Origin: Novosphingobium sediminicola
GTDB taxonomy: Bacteria > Pseudomonadota > Alphaproteobacteria > Sphingomonadales > Sphingomonadaceae
NCBI RefSeq assembly: GCF_014196525.1
Contig: NZ_JACIDX010000004.1
Location: 157,763-221,762 of the forward strand
Length of the DNA stretch: 64,000 nucleotides
Direction: 5' to 3'
Below are positions 52,558 through 61,734 of the stretch, piece by piece. Below the pieces are notes generated by a model that was not told where the DNA came from, ran no database searches, and saw nothing but the letters and a program-made list of their open reading frames with translations. Both the position numbers and the translations under genes were made by a program. How positions within the stretch are numbered: position 1 is the first letter of the stretch; every line of letters starts with the position of its first letter.

Positions 52558-52778
52558 GCCTGTCCTCTCCCCTGTCCCGCTTTCGCCGGTTTCATCGGCG
52601 ATAGGCGAGGCACCCAAACCGAAACCGAACACGCCTTCTGCTGCATCGCCGCTTTACGCCGGGGGCAGAACCATGCCCGCCCGCCAATCAATCGGCGGCG
52701 CGCTCATTCCAATCGACAAGCGGGGGGCGGGCTGCGACACATTCGCCGCCAGAGATGATGCCCAAGGAGAGATGCCCG

Positions 52779-53252
52779 ATGAGATTGCCCCTGATTGCGC
52801 TTACGCTGATCGCCCTGCCCGTTTCGGCCATGGCGCAGCAGCCCCCTGCCACCAATGCCGCCATCACCGTGCCCGCCGCCGATGTTCAGGCCAAGATCGC
52901 CGCCGCACAGGCCGCTGTCGCCTCGGGCAAGCCGTTGCCGCCGATGGAGCTGCTCGCCCTTGCCCCCTATCGCGCCAATATCGAATATCGCACCAGCGTG
53001 GGCGGCGCCTCGACCCACCGCGAGGAGAACGAATTCTTCTATGCCATCGAGGGCAGCGGCCATCTGGTGACCGGGGGCAAGCTGGTGGCGGAGAAGGATG
53101 GCGGGCGCAATGTCATGGGCAGCGCGATTGAGGGCGGCAGCGGGCGGGATCTGGCCAAGGGAGACTGGGTGATGGTGCCCGCCGGGGTCGCGCATTGGTT
53201 CGACCGGATCGACGGGCGGCTGGTGCTGATGTCGATCAAGATGCCAAAATAA
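52779..53252 (+). CDS. Exported cupin-domain protein
   Basis: A 157-residue protein with a signal peptide (MRLPLIALTLIALPVSAMAQ) and a single cupin barrel. Motif 1 is read as THREENEFFYAIEGSGHLVTGG and motif 2 as GDWVMVPAGVAHWFDRIDG. The first motif has Glu and His available as metal ligands (EEN..., H in STHREE), and motif 2 has the usual His. AAGGAG lies about 10 nt upstream of the ATG at 52779. It stands alone between divergent galM and the convergent hydrolase. The function is unknown; many periplasmic cupins act on phenolic or sugar compounds. Confidence 0.85.
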   Translation: MRLPLIALTLIALPVSAMAQQPPATNAAITVPAADVQAKIAAAQAAVASGKPLPPMELLALAPYRANIEYRTSVGGASTHREENEFFYAIEGSGHLVTGGKLVAEKDGGRNVMGSAIEGGSGRDLAKGDWVMVPAGVAHWFDRIDGRLVLMSIKMPK

Positions 53253-53255
53253 GGG

Positions 53256-53291
53256 GAACGGGGCGGCGCGATCATCGCCGCCCCGGCCCGT
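53256..53291. terminator. Hairpin between convergent cupin and hydrolase genes
   Basis: GGGGCGGCG (53260-53268) pairs with CGCCGCCCC (53276-53284). GAACG and CGTTC extend the stem after a small bulge. There is no T-run. It begins 3 bp after the cupin stop and reaches the hydrolase stop at 53292. Confidence 0.55.
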
Positions 53292-54680
53292 TCAGGGCAG
53301 GAAACGCCCCGGCGCGCTGACCCATTGATCGACATAATCGAACAGGTTCTTCACCGTGTCGCCGAACTGGCCCGGCGTCTTTTCGCAGGCCTTGCAAGGC
53401 GTATAGCCATGGGTTGCCCCCTCGACAAAGGCGATGGCCTTGTCCTTGCTGGCGGCATGGTCATAGATCGTCTCGGCGGCCAGCCCTTCCCAGCCCCCGG
53501 TCATGCCCATGGCCAGCACCGGCACATGGATCTTTTCCACATTGCCCACCGGATTGGCATAATTCGATTGCCAGTCCACACCCTTGATCTCGCTGGTTTC
53601 GCCATAGGAAAACTCGGGCGTGGTGCGCGTGGCATAGGATGACAGGTAATTTTCCACCGTCGTGCGCAGCGCCCCGCGCATGAAGGAGGGCGAGAGGTTC
53701 TCGCGGCTCATCGGCGGGCGGACCGAATGGATGATCTGGGTCACCACGCTGCCATCGGCGCGGATCAGCGGCCATGGCGCCTTGGAATGTTCAAGCAGGC
53801 GGGTGTCTTGCGAATAGAGTTTGTTGTTGAAGCCGATGTACGATGAACCGGCGACGACGAAGATCTCGTCATCGGTGAAATCACCCTTGCCCGCCTTGAT
53901 GGCTTCCTTGCGCGCCTGCGCGGCCTTCAGGATCGTCATGTTGCGCGCGCTGGCCGCGCTCAGGAACTTCCTGCGAAACTCCTCGCTATAGGTCGAACCG
54001 GTGATTTTGAACCCGTTGGCCGGGTTGAACATATCGAGCGCAGGGTTGAGATCGGTGCCCTTGCCGAGGCCCTTGACCGCCGGATCGACGCTGAACAGGG
54101 TCATGGCCGATTGGCCCCAATTGGAATCGGCCATCACCATGCCATCGGCGGCGGGCAGACCGGCCAGATCATTAGGGCAGACATGGATCTTTTCCGCGCC
54201 CTGACACGAGGCCACCCCGCCCTCGGCGATCATCTGATAGGCGGTCATCACCGTATTGCCGCCCGAATGGCCGAACAGCAGCACCTTTTTCACCCCCGGC
54301 TGGGCGCGCAGCCACGCCACCCCCGCCTTGGCCTCAATCAGGATACGGTCGAGCGCGCCATCGTCGAACAGGCCATCCTTGCTGGTCGAATTGTTGGCGC
54401 ACAAAACCTGATAGCCGCGCCGCGCCAGTTCGGTGCAGGCCGGAAAAGCGGTGTAATCGCCATTGGCATGCATCACGAAAAAGGCGATCTGGTTGCGCGG
54501 GCTGACCACGGTGGGCGAAAACAGCACCCCCGGCACGCCCGAGGCCAGCCGCACGAAACGGGCATTATCGGGCGACCACGGCGCCTGCGGCCCCATCTGC
54601 GCCTGCGCGCTGCCAGTCCATATCGTCGTCCCGGCCAATACCAGCGCCAATGCCGATGCGATTGCCTTCATCCGCTTCAT
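53292..54680 (-). CDS. Exported alpha/beta hydrolase
   Basis: A 462-residue protein with a signal peptide (MKRMKAIASALALVLAGTTI ... AQA) and an alpha/beta hydrolase fold. The nucleophile elbow is LLFGHSGGNTVM, and a candidate catalytic His is in EGATHGYTPC; the acid is uncertain. Two internal cysteines near SCQGAEKIHVC and CKAC suggest disulfides in the periplasm. It is probably an esterase on an extracellular substrate. It is separated from the lactonase gene upstream by an intrinsic terminator, so it probably has its own promoter or is read through. Confidence 0.78.
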   Translation of the reverse strand: MKRMKAIASALALVLAGTTIWTGSAQAQMGPQAPWSPDNARFVRLASGVPGVLFSPTVVSPRNQIAFFVMHANGDYTAFPACTELARRGYQVLCANNSTSKDGLFDDGALDRILIEAKAGVAWLRAQPGVKKVLLFGHSGGNTVMTAYQMIAEGGVASCQGAEKIHVCPNDLAGLPAADGMVMADSNWGQSAMTLFSVDPAVKGLGKGTDLNPALDMFNPANGFKITGSTYSEEFRRKFLSAASARNMTILKAAQARKEAIKAGKGDFTDDEIFVVAGSSYIGFNNKLYSQDTRLLEHSKAPWPLIRADGSVVTQIIHSVRPPMSRENLSPSFMRGALRTTVENYLSSYATRTTPEFSYGETSEIKGVDWQSNYANPVGNVEKIHVPVLAMGMTGGWEGLAAETIYDHAASKDKAIAFVEGATHGYTPCKACEKTPGQFGDTVKNLFDYVDQWVSAPGRFLP

Positions 54681-54710
54681 CCCCGCATAATCCTTTTCTG
54701 ACGCCCGCCA

Positions 54711-54749
54711 AAACAAAGGGGCCCGTGGCGCCTATGCACCACGGACCCC
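54711..54749 (-). terminator. Rho-independent terminator of the lactonase gene
   Basis: On the reverse strand GGGGTCCGTGG (54749-54739) pairs with CCACGGGCCCC (54728-54718, one wobble), followed by TTTGTTTT. It lies 25 bp after the lactonase stop. Confidence 0.85.
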
Positions 54750-54773
54750 AAATCCAGACCAAACGGCGGGGGG

Positions 54774-55916
54774 TTACAGCCCGCTCATCAACACATGGAC
54801 CGGCTGTTTCGTCTCCAGACTATGGCCGCTGTCGCTCAGCATCCCCGTCACCGGATTGATGGCCAGAACATTGACCCGGTTGCTGTCGCGATTGGCCGCC
54901 AAGAGCCAGCGTCCCGTACCGTCCAGCGTGAAATGCCACGGCATGCGGCCCCCGCTCGACAGACGCTGGATCCGGGTCAGTGCGCCGGTTTTCGGATCGA
55001 CCTTGTGGACGACGATCGTGCTGTCGCCCCGGTTGGCGACATAGACAAAGCGCCCATTGCGGCTGACGGCCACTTCCGATGCGCTGGCTTCGCCCTTGAA
55101 ACCAGCGGCATTGGTCGACAGGCTCTGCACCAGCGTCAAGCGCCCCTTGACCGCATCCCATGCCAAAGTATCGACATCCGCGGTCAATTCATCGGCCACA
55201 TAAAGAACCGGGCGCACCGGGCTCCATGCCATATGGCGCGGACCGGTGCCAAAGGGGGCGACATAATGCTGGGGCGAGGTGGCGTCATAGGCGCCCACCT
55301 TGCCGGTCTTGCGATCAAAGGGCAGCACCCAGACACGATCCGAGCCCAGATCGCTGACCAGCGCCCATTTGCCCGAAGGATCGACCGAGACGCCATGGGC
55401 ATGAGGGCTGCCCTGCCGCTTGTGCGGGCCGGAGCCGATGAATTTGGTCAGCGAGGCCACCGCCCCCAGCGTACCATCGGCCCCCACCGGAATCGTCGCC
55501 AGCGAGCCGCCGCCGTAATTGGCCGCCAGCATCGTGCGCGACGGCGCATCATACCACAGATGCGTGGTGCCCCCGCCGCCTGCGCGCACATCGGAAATCT
55601 TGTCCAGCGCGCCGGTGGCGGTGTTGACGCGATAGGCCTGCACGCCCCCTTGCGCATCGCCGCCATTGCCCGCTTCCTCGTTGAAGAAGATGACGGGCTG
55701 GCCCGGCATGCGCAGCCCCCATGTCGGGCGCGCATTGCCGGCCACCGGGCCGATGCTCTCCAGCGTACCCTTGGCGGGATCGAAACGCGCAGCGGTGATC
55801 TTGTCGCCATGCATGCCGATATAGACCAACTGGCCAGCCGGCTTTTGCGCCTGAACCCCGCTGGCCAGCGCCAGACAAAGGCTGGCGCCCAGCAGCGCGC
55901 GACGGGTGAAATTCAT
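54774..55916 (-). CDS. Exported lactonase-family protein (beta-propeller, 6-phosphogluconolactonase-like)
   Basis: A 380-residue seven-bladed-propeller-type protein of the lactonase family. The start MNFTRRALLGASLCLALASG is Tat-like (twin Arg then hydrophobic). Blade repeats such as TGALDKISDVRAGGGGTTHL, HAHGVSVDPSGKWALVSDL, GTGPRHMAWSPVRPVLYV and MPWHFTLDGTGRWLLAANR are clear, and the HAHG and GPRHM histidines are typical. The true substrate is unlikely to be 6-phosphogluconolactone given its export. A lactone from sugar or aromatic breakdown is more plausible. It lies 62 bp after the tannase-like gene. Confidence 0.86.
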   Translation of the reverse strand: MNFTRRALLGASLCLALASGVQAQKPAGQLVYIGMHGDKITAARFDPAKGTLESIGPVAGNARPTWGLRMPGQPVIFFNEEAGNGGDAQGGVQAYRVNTATGALDKISDVRAGGGGTTHLWYDAPSRTMLAANYGGGSLATIPVGADGTLGAVASLTKFIGSGPHKRQGSPHAHGVSVDPSGKWALVSDLGSDRVWVLPFDRKTGKVGAYDATSPQHYVAPFGTGPRHMAWSPVRPVLYVADELTADVDTLAWDAVKGRLTLVQSLSTNAAGFKGEASASEVAVSRNGRFVYVANRGDSTIVVHKVDPKTGALTRIQRLSSGGRMPWHFTLDGTGRWLLAANRDSNRVNVLAINPVTGMLSDSGHSLETKQPVHVLMSGL

Positions 55917-55978
55917 ATCCTTGGCCTTTCCTCATCCGGTATTGCGCGATCATGCCCCGGCGCGGGGGCAAAGGGCGA

Positions 55979-57487
55979 TCAATTCTTTGGCACGGCGCAT
56001 TGGTAGGAAGCCGAAACCGCCAGATCCCCCGCCCCGCGATAGGTCGGCACATCGGGATAGTAACACAAGGGCTGGGTGCGCCCATGTCGGTTGACTTCGC
56101 GCGGGGCGCGGCCTGCCTTACGGTCGACCCATGCGTCAATGGCATCAACCTTGTCCCATGCATCGCAGCCATCCGACCCGGCGCAATGGCCCATGCCGGG
56201 GATCACGAACATCCGCGCATAATGATCCGCCTTTTCGCCCAGGTGGGAATGGATACGCTTGAGGTAATCGGCCAGCTCGGCCGGATTGTGATAATCATTG
56301 CCTCCGACATAGAGCAGCAACCGTCCCCCGCGCGCAGCAAATGCGGTGAAATCATCATCGACATGGATCAGCGGGGCCAGTCGGTCCGAGGCGGCCTTTA
56401 CGTCCCGCGCCCAATCCATCGCGGAGGCCCGCCACGCCGGATTTTGAAAGGCGGCATAGCGGAACAGATCGGCCGCATTGATGAATTCGCGCCCGTTGAT
56501 GAAGGGGCTCCATTCCATCTCCGAACCCCGCGCCGGGCCGGGAAAGATCACCTTGCCCGTTTTCGGCTCCACCGGCCCGCGATAGACCATGCGCACGAAA
56601 TCCACCTGCCGCGCGGTGAGGCAATCGGCGCGATCGCCCTTTTTGCACGCGATGACGCTCGGATCGAACGCACAATGCGCCGGATCCTCAACATAGCCAT
56701 AGAGCGCGCCCGCCTCCTTCGCGCAGGCCCGCAGCACCGCGCCATGCAGCGCGGCCAGCTTTTGCGGCGTCAGCGCTCGCCGGGGGTCCTGCGCGATCAG
56801 CCAGTTCGGCCACAATTGCGCGGCATTGAATAGGGTGAGCGGATTGGGCGGCGCGCCCGCCACCACGCCGTCATAATCCTGCGGGAAGCGCCGCGCCTCG
56901 ATCAGCCCCTGAAGGCCGCCCAGCGAGCAGCCGATCCAATAGGCCCGCGCAGGCCCCTTGCCATAGGCCCGCGTGATCAGATCCTTGGCCATCACCGTCA
57001 TCAGATGGTTGGCCCGCCATGCATAATCGACCAGCACCTCAGGCTTGCCGAGGAGAAACTCTCCTCCCTCGCCCCCCTCATGCCCGGTATCATTGCCCGC
57101 CACCGCATAGCCACGCGACAGGCCCGCCAGCATATTGGCATAGGGCAGATCGCCGCCCCAGCCGAAATTGCCCACCCCGATCATCTTGCCGTTCCACCCG
57201 CGCAGGGGCAGCCAGACCTCGACCCGGATGGCCGAAACGGCGGAAGGTTTGAGCGTGGCGCGGATGCGGCAAAAACCGGGATTGGGGGCCGAGGGCACCT
57301 CGCCGGTGATGCTCATGCCCGAAGATGCGCGCGGCGGCAGGGCAAAAGCGCCCGGATCGACCGCCTGCGCGGTAAGACCCACCGCATCGGGCAAGGCCGT
57401 CGCCGCCAGCGCCGCACAATCGCTCATATCCTGCGCCGCGACGGGCATGGCCCAGAGCGCGGCGATCAGCGTAAAGAACCTTCTCAC
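55979..57487 (-). CDS. Tannase/feruloyl esterase family protein
   Basis: A 502-residue secreted esterase. It starts at GTG 57487, giving a leader (VRRFFTLIAALWAMPVAAQ) and a GTGA overlap with the preceding gene. The nucleophile elbow GCSLGGLQGLIEARRFP is that of the tannase/feruloyl esterase family. The acid and His are likely in GGNDYHNP and GMGHCAGSDGCDAWD. The paired Cys flanking Ser and His (CS-D-HC) in this family are visible as GCS and GHC. It probably releases phenolic acids from plant esters such as feruloyl or galloyl esters. Confidence 0.87.
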   Translation of the reverse strand: MRRFFTLIAALWAMPVAAQDMSDCAALAATALPDAVGLTAQAVDPGAFALPPRASSGMSITGEVPSAPNPGFCRIRATLKPSAVSAIRVEVWLPLRGWNGKMIGVGNFGWGGDLPYANMLAGLSRGYAVAGNDTGHEGGEGGEFLLGKPEVLVDYAWRANHLMTVMAKDLITRAYGKGPARAYWIGCSLGGLQGLIEARRFPQDYDGVVAGAPPNPLTLFNAAQLWPNWLIAQDPRRALTPQKLAALHGAVLRACAKEAGALYGYVEDPAHCAFDPSVIACKKGDRADCLTARQVDFVRMVYRGPVEPKTGKVIFPGPARGSEMEWSPFINGREFINAADLFRYAAFQNPAWRASAMDWARDVKAASDRLAPLIHVDDDFTAFAARGGRLLLYVGGNDYHNPAELADYLKRIHSHLGEKADHYARMFVIPGMGHCAGSDGCDAWDKVDAIDAWVDRKAGRAPREVNRHGRTQPLCYYPDVPTYRGAGDLAVSASYQCAVPKN

Positions 57488-58062
57488 AACCGCCCCTTCA
57501 CCGCCGCCGCGCCTGCGGCCGCGCAAACCTCATCCTGCTGCGCGGTCGCACCGCTGACGCCGATCGCGCCCACCAGCCTGTCGCCCGCCATCAGCGGCAC
57601 CGCGCCAGGAAACACCACCATCCATGGCTTTACCCGCGCCGCCATCGCCGCATCGCCCTGTTGCAGGCGGGCCTGCACCGCCGAAGTCGGCATGGCAAAG
57701 GCAACAGCGGCGGCATTCTTGCGCGATCCGGAGTAAATCCGTCCCGGCCGCGCCCCATCCATCGTCATGCCCAGCAACAGATGCCCGCCCGCATCCGACA
57801 CCGCGACGCCCACCTCATGCGCATCACGCGCGCATTGGGCCAGCGCCGCCTCCGCCGCGATCAACGCCACCGCGCGCGAGGGCGCGGCAATATTCTCACG
57901 CGGGGGTTCGGGCGGGCGGGCGCTGTCGGGGCGCGGCGGGCGCAGCATGGCGGCCATCGGCGGGGGCGGCATATCATCGGGCATCGCGGTGGAGGCAGTT
58001 TCCTGCGCCCCCGCCATCGAAGCGGCGCCCAGAAGAGCCAAAGCCAGAGCCTTGATCTGCAT
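57484..58062 (-). CDS. HbpS/GlcG-like heme-binding domain protein, exported
   Basis: A 192-residue protein with a signal peptide (MQIKALALALLGAASMAGAQ), a Pro/Met-rich linker, and a GlcG/HbpS-type domain. That domain contains AHEVGVAVSDAGGHLLLGMTMDGA, the SGSRKNAAAVAFAMPTSA segment and the C-terminal GDRLVGAIGVSGATAQQDE. Members bind heme or act with redox/glycolate systems. Operon position next to PepSY and TonB-receptor genes favours a periplasmic cofactor or iron-related role, but this is inference. It overlaps the tannase-like gene by 4 bp and follows the PepSY gene by 5 bp. Confidence 0.83.
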   Translation of the reverse strand: MQIKALALALLGAASMAGAQETASTAMPDDMPPPPMAAMLRPPRPDSARPPEPPRENIAAPSRAVALIAAEAALAQCARDAHEVGVAVSDAGGHLLLGMTMDGARPGRIYSGSRKNAAAVAFAMPTSAVQARLQQGDAAMAARVKPWMVVFPGAVPLMAGDRLVGAIGVSGATAQQDEVCAAAGAAAVKGRL

Positions 58063-58067
58063 GATCC

Positions 58068-59258
58068 TCAACCTTTCCAGAAAAAGCCGGGCCGACCGCC
58101 ACCGCGCCGCCGCAACCACATTTCAAAATACATCCATACCCCCGAAATCGAGAGATAGATCAGCGCAAAGCCCGAGATCAGCGCCATCAAACGCGCCGGG
58201 ATTCCAAACATATAGCCCGAATGGAAATGCTTGATCGCCTCATGCATATCCATGCCGAAGGGAAACTGGCTGCTGGGATAGCCGGGCTCTTCCAGATCCT
58301 GCGGACGGCCCGTGGCGGTGTCATAGACGATCTGGCGGGTGACTGTTTCACGTGTGACAATCACGCCCTGACGATAGCCGTAATAGTCGCGCAGGCGGAT
58401 CGAGCGCATCGCCACCCCCGGCTCGCCCTTGGCAAAAGCCGTCAGCGTGGCCGCCAGCATCGGTTGCACGGCGGCGGCGGGCAAAGGTGCGGTTTCATGG
58501 CGCGGCGGGCGGGGCACGAATGTGTGCCATGTGCTTTCAAACCCGATCAGCGTGCCCGACACCGCCATCACGATGACAAAAACACCCGATCCCGTAGCGA
58601 TCACCCGGTGCAGCGCGCGCCACTTGCCCCCCGCCATCCAGAAAGGATTGGGCCGCTTGATCTTGCGCCTTTGCCGATACAGGCGGATGTAATAGGTCAG
58701 CCCGGTATAGATCAGCACGCAAAGCGCGATACCGGCGGCCAGCTCGATATAGACTGCGGGCTTGTCGCCATGGCCGATCTTGACCGAAGGGCCCCAGAAA
58801 CGGTGCCATTCCTTCATCATCTGGCGCAGCGAAGGGGGCGGGTTGAAGGGCTTCATGTCGATGGGCGCGGCATCGGTGCCGCTCAACGCATCGACCGCCT
58901 TCCATACCTTGCCATATTGCCCCTGACCGATCACGCGACCATTATCCACGCGCAGGTCGATGGCATCGGGATCGCGCCCCGGCATCTGGCGCGCCAATCC
59001 GGCCTGAACCGTGGCAAAGGCGCGGGGAATATCCAGCCCCACCGGCAAAGCGTCGCCGCCAAAATCCCGCGCGATCACCGCATTATACGGGCCATTGCCG
59101 AATTTGCCCTCGTTGATCGACTGCATCGTGACATCGGTTTCGGGCGCGCCGCCCGCCACCGCCCCCAGATCGAGGATTTCCATCAGGCTGCCCGTGGCGG
59201 CGATGAACAGCATCAGCGGGGCCACGATGATCGCCAGAATGCGGTGAATGGGTTTCAT
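58068..59258 (-). CDS. PepSY-associated membrane protein
   Basis: A 396-residue protein with an N-terminal helix (PIHRILAIIVAPLMLFIAATG) and three further helices (around residues 165-190, 215-245 and 360-385), the four-helix layout of PepSY_TM proteins. Conserved histidines lie in the helices, for example WRALHRVIATGSG and HEAIKHFHSGYMFG. PepSY_TM proteins often sit beside TonB receptors and are suspected to reduce ferric siderophores or pass electrons. The gene lies 84 bp after the TonB receptor, behind an intrinsic terminator, and leads the PepSY-HbpS-tannase unit. Confidence 0.86.
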   Translation of the reverse strand: MKPIHRILAIIVAPLMLFIAATGSLMEILDLGAVAGGAPETDVTMQSINEGKFGNGPYNAVIARDFGGDALPVGLDIPRAFATVQAGLARQMPGRDPDAIDLRVDNGRVIGQGQYGKVWKAVDALSGTDAAPIDMKPFNPPPSLRQMMKEWHRFWGPSVKIGHGDKPAVYIELAAGIALCVLIYTGLTYYIRLYRQRRKIKRPNPFWMAGGKWRALHRVIATGSGVFVIVMAVSGTLIGFESTWHTFVPRPPRHETAPLPAAAVQPMLAATLTAFAKGEPGVAMRSIRLRDYYGYRQGVIVTRETVTRQIVYDTATGRPQDLEEPGYPSSQFPFGMDMHEAIKHFHSGYMFGIPARLMALISGFALIYLSISGVWMYFEMWLRRRGGGRPGFFWKG

Positions 59259-59282
59259 GTTCGAGCAGATCCGTTCGGCAGG

Positions 59283-59328
59283 AAAAAAGGGCCGCCCCGC
59301 GCGGTGCAGATGACCATGCGAGGCGGCC
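59283..59328 (-). terminator. Rho-independent terminator after the TonB receptor
   Basis: On the reverse strand GGCCGCC (59328-59322) pairs with GGCGGCC (59296-59290), with further pairing toward the loop. It is followed by C and TTTTTT (59288-59283). It lies 14 bp after the receptor stop and would reduce transcription into the PepSY gene. Confidence 0.85.
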
Positions 59329-59342
59329 TAGGAGGCAAGGGT

Positions 59343-61703
59343 TCAGAACCGGACCGTGGCCCGCACGCCAAAGGTGCGCGGCAGGTTCACGCGGACCCAC
59401 TGGCCATCGGCGCCCCAGCCCGGCTGCGGCGTGGTGGGCGCGCTTTGCAACTGCACCTTGTTTTCCAGATTGCGCACATAGGCATCGAGCGAGAACTTGC
59501 CGCCGTTGGCAGTGTAGCCCAGCGTCAGATCGGTGCGCGTATAGGCGCGCTGGCGATATTGCTGGGGCAGCGCGGTATAGGCGCCGGTAAACGGATTGCC
59601 CGTGCCGCCCAGATCGCTCAGCCAGTAGCCATCGGAAAACTTGGTGTTGAAACCCGCCTTGATGAAGCCGCCATCGGCCAATTGGAACTTGTGGTCATAG
59701 GCCACCGTGCCCGAAACGCCCGGCACGCGATCCAGCGAACGTCCGCCCCAGTTGACCTGATTGGAAAACACAAAGCCCACACGGGCGGCATCCGGCCCAT
59801 TGTTGAACTTGGCCTTTTCCAGGCTGAGCGAGAGGTTGAACGTGTCATTCGCGCTCGGTTTCCAGGTCAGCTCGTTTTCCCAGCCATACATCGTGGCCGG
59901 CGCCAGCGAGGTATAGATCACCACGCCCACCGCCCCGATGCTGGTCAGCGCCAGGAAGGTCGCGCCGGTCAGCTGATATTTCGAATAATCGTAATAATAA
60001 GCGCTGGTATTATAGCTGAGCGTGGGGGTGATCCGGCCCTTGAACCCGGCCTCATAGGCGGTCACGCGCTCGGCGCCATAGGTGCCGGTGGTCTTGGTGG
60101 TGGCGGTGGGATCGATGTCGTTGAAGCCGCCGCCCTTATAGCCGGTGGCCACCGAGGCATAGACCATCATACGCGGGGTGATCTGATAATCGGCGCCCAC
60201 GCGCCATGTGAACGCGCTGGTCGAATTGACGCCGGTGTCGGGCTGCGACTGGGCCGTGCTGACGCAGGGCGCGGGCGGGGCGCAAGGGGCACCGGTTGCC
60301 GTCAACCAGCCACCAGCAGGCGCAGGCCCGGCCGAGAGCAGCGCATAGCGCGCCATATCGTCCTTGGAATAACGCCCGCCAAAGGTCAGCTTCAACTTGT
60401 CATTCACATGATAGTTGATCTGGCCGAACACGCCCTTGGACGTGTGGATATTGGGGCCCACAATATGCGGATTGGGGGCGTTGCAGCCGGTCGTGCTGGG
60501 CTGGGCCACACAGGTGGCGGTGGCCTGCGTCTGCCAGTTGAGGTCAGACTCATTGTTATATTCGTGGATGTAATTGGCGCCCAGCACATAGTCCAGCCGC
60601 CCCGGCGTGGCGTTCGACAGGCGCAATTCATGGCTGTCGGTGGTCAGATGCGAGGAATATTGCGTCCAGCTATAGGCCCCCGAATCCGCCGAGCCATTGA
60701 CCGAGGGGTCGGTGTTATCCTCGCCATGCCACCACATATGCGCGCCGTCATAGGTCACGCGCACCGGGCCAAGGTCAAAGCCGAGTTCCGCATTCACGCC
60801 CGCGAAATTGTCATTGGCCCCCTGCGATCCGGCAAAGGGATTGTAATAGACCTTGAACCGGTCCGCGCCCGAGGCCTGCGTCACGCGCGAATAGATCACC
60901 GTGCCGCTGCTGTCCGCCCCGCCGACATGACCGAACGTGCCGGTCAGCACCAGCGAACCATTGTTGCCGAAATCATACTTACCGGTGATGCGCGCGGCCC
61001 AGTTGTTTTCCGCGCCCAGCGGGGCCTGACGCATCGAGCCGGCAAAGGTGTTCGTGCCCAGCACCGGCTGGATGAACCCTTCGCGGCTGTTCGAGGTGAC
61101 GGCGGCGCGCAGGGCGAAGCTGTCGGTGACGGGCAGGTTGACCATCGCGTCAAACCGGCGCGTGTTATAATTGCCCAGCTCAGCCGAGGCCGAGGCGGCG
61201 AAATCATGCGTGGGCTTGGCGGTAATCACATTGATCGCGCCGCCGGTCGCACTCTTGCCATAAAGCGTGCCCTGCGGCCCGCGCAGCACCTCGACCCGGT
61301 CCAGATCGAAGAAGGCCAGCCCCATCAATTGCGGGCGGCCCACCGGGATGCCATCGGTGCTGAAGACGATATCCTGTTCGCCCTTGGATGTGATGTCGGT
61401 GGTTGTCACGCCGCGCACCGAGATCGACACGCCATGGGCAGCCGAACCGATTTCCAGCCCCGGCGTCACCGCCGACAGGTTGGACACATTGGTGACACCC
61501 TTTTCCTTCAGCTGCTCGCCGGAAAAGACGCTGAGCGCGATCGGCACTTTCGAGGCCACGCTGGCGGTTTTCTGGGCGGTGACGATGATTTCGTCGGTGT
61601 TCTGCGCGCCGGTGTTCTGTTCAGCGGCCATCGCGGGCATGGCCAGCGTCAGCACCGCCAGCGCGGCGCTTGCCGTCAGCGTGCTTCTGATCGTGGAATT
61701 CAT
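59343..61703 (-). CDS. TonB-dependent outer-membrane receptor
   Basis: A 786-residue receptor. The signal peptide (MNSTIRSTLTASAALAVLTL ...) is followed by the TonB-box-like DEIIVTAQKT. The plug domain has VSISVRGVTTTDI, FDLDRVEVLRGPQGTLYGKSATGGAINVITAKP, and the barrel ends with GVRATVRF with the terminal Phe. It resembles sphingomonad receptors for plant or aromatic compounds more than classical siderophore receptors, but the ligand is not readable. The exported methyltransferase gene lies 31 bp upstream. An intrinsic terminator follows. Confidence 0.95.
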   Translation of the reverse strand: MNSTIRSTLTASAALAVLTLAMPAMAAEQNTGAQNTDEIIVTAQKTASVASKVPIALSVFSGEQLKEKGVTNVSNLSAVTPGLEIGSAAHGVSISVRGVTTTDITSKGEQDIVFSTDGIPVGRPQLMGLAFFDLDRVEVLRGPQGTLYGKSATGGAINVITAKPTHDFAASASAELGNYNTRRFDAMVNLPVTDSFALRAAVTSNSREGFIQPVLGTNTFAGSMRQAPLGAENNWAARITGKYDFGNNGSLVLTGTFGHVGGADSSGTVIYSRVTQASGADRFKVYYNPFAGSQGANDNFAGVNAELGFDLGPVRVTYDGAHMWWHGEDNTDPSVNGSADSGAYSWTQYSSHLTTDSHELRLSNATPGRLDYVLGANYIHEYNNESDLNWQTQATATCVAQPSTTGCNAPNPHIVGPNIHTSKGVFGQINYHVNDKLKLTFGGRYSKDDMARYALLSAGPAPAGGWLTATGAPCAPPAPCVSTAQSQPDTGVNSTSAFTWRVGADYQITPRMMVYASVATGYKGGGFNDIDPTATTKTTGTYGAERVTAYEAGFKGRITPTLSYNTSAYYYDYSKYQLTGATFLALTSIGAVGVVIYTSLAPATMYGWENELTWKPSANDTFNLSLSLEKAKFNNGPDAARVGFVFSNQVNWGGRSLDRVPGVSGTVAYDHKFQLADGGFIKAGFNTKFSDGYWLSDLGGTGNPFTGAYTALPQQYRQRAYTRTDLTLGYTANGGKFSLDAYVRNLENKVQLQSAPTTPQPGWGADGQWVRVNLPRTFGVRATVRF

Positions 61704-61734
61704 ATCTCTCCCCTTCCTTGTTTATTCTGTAAAA

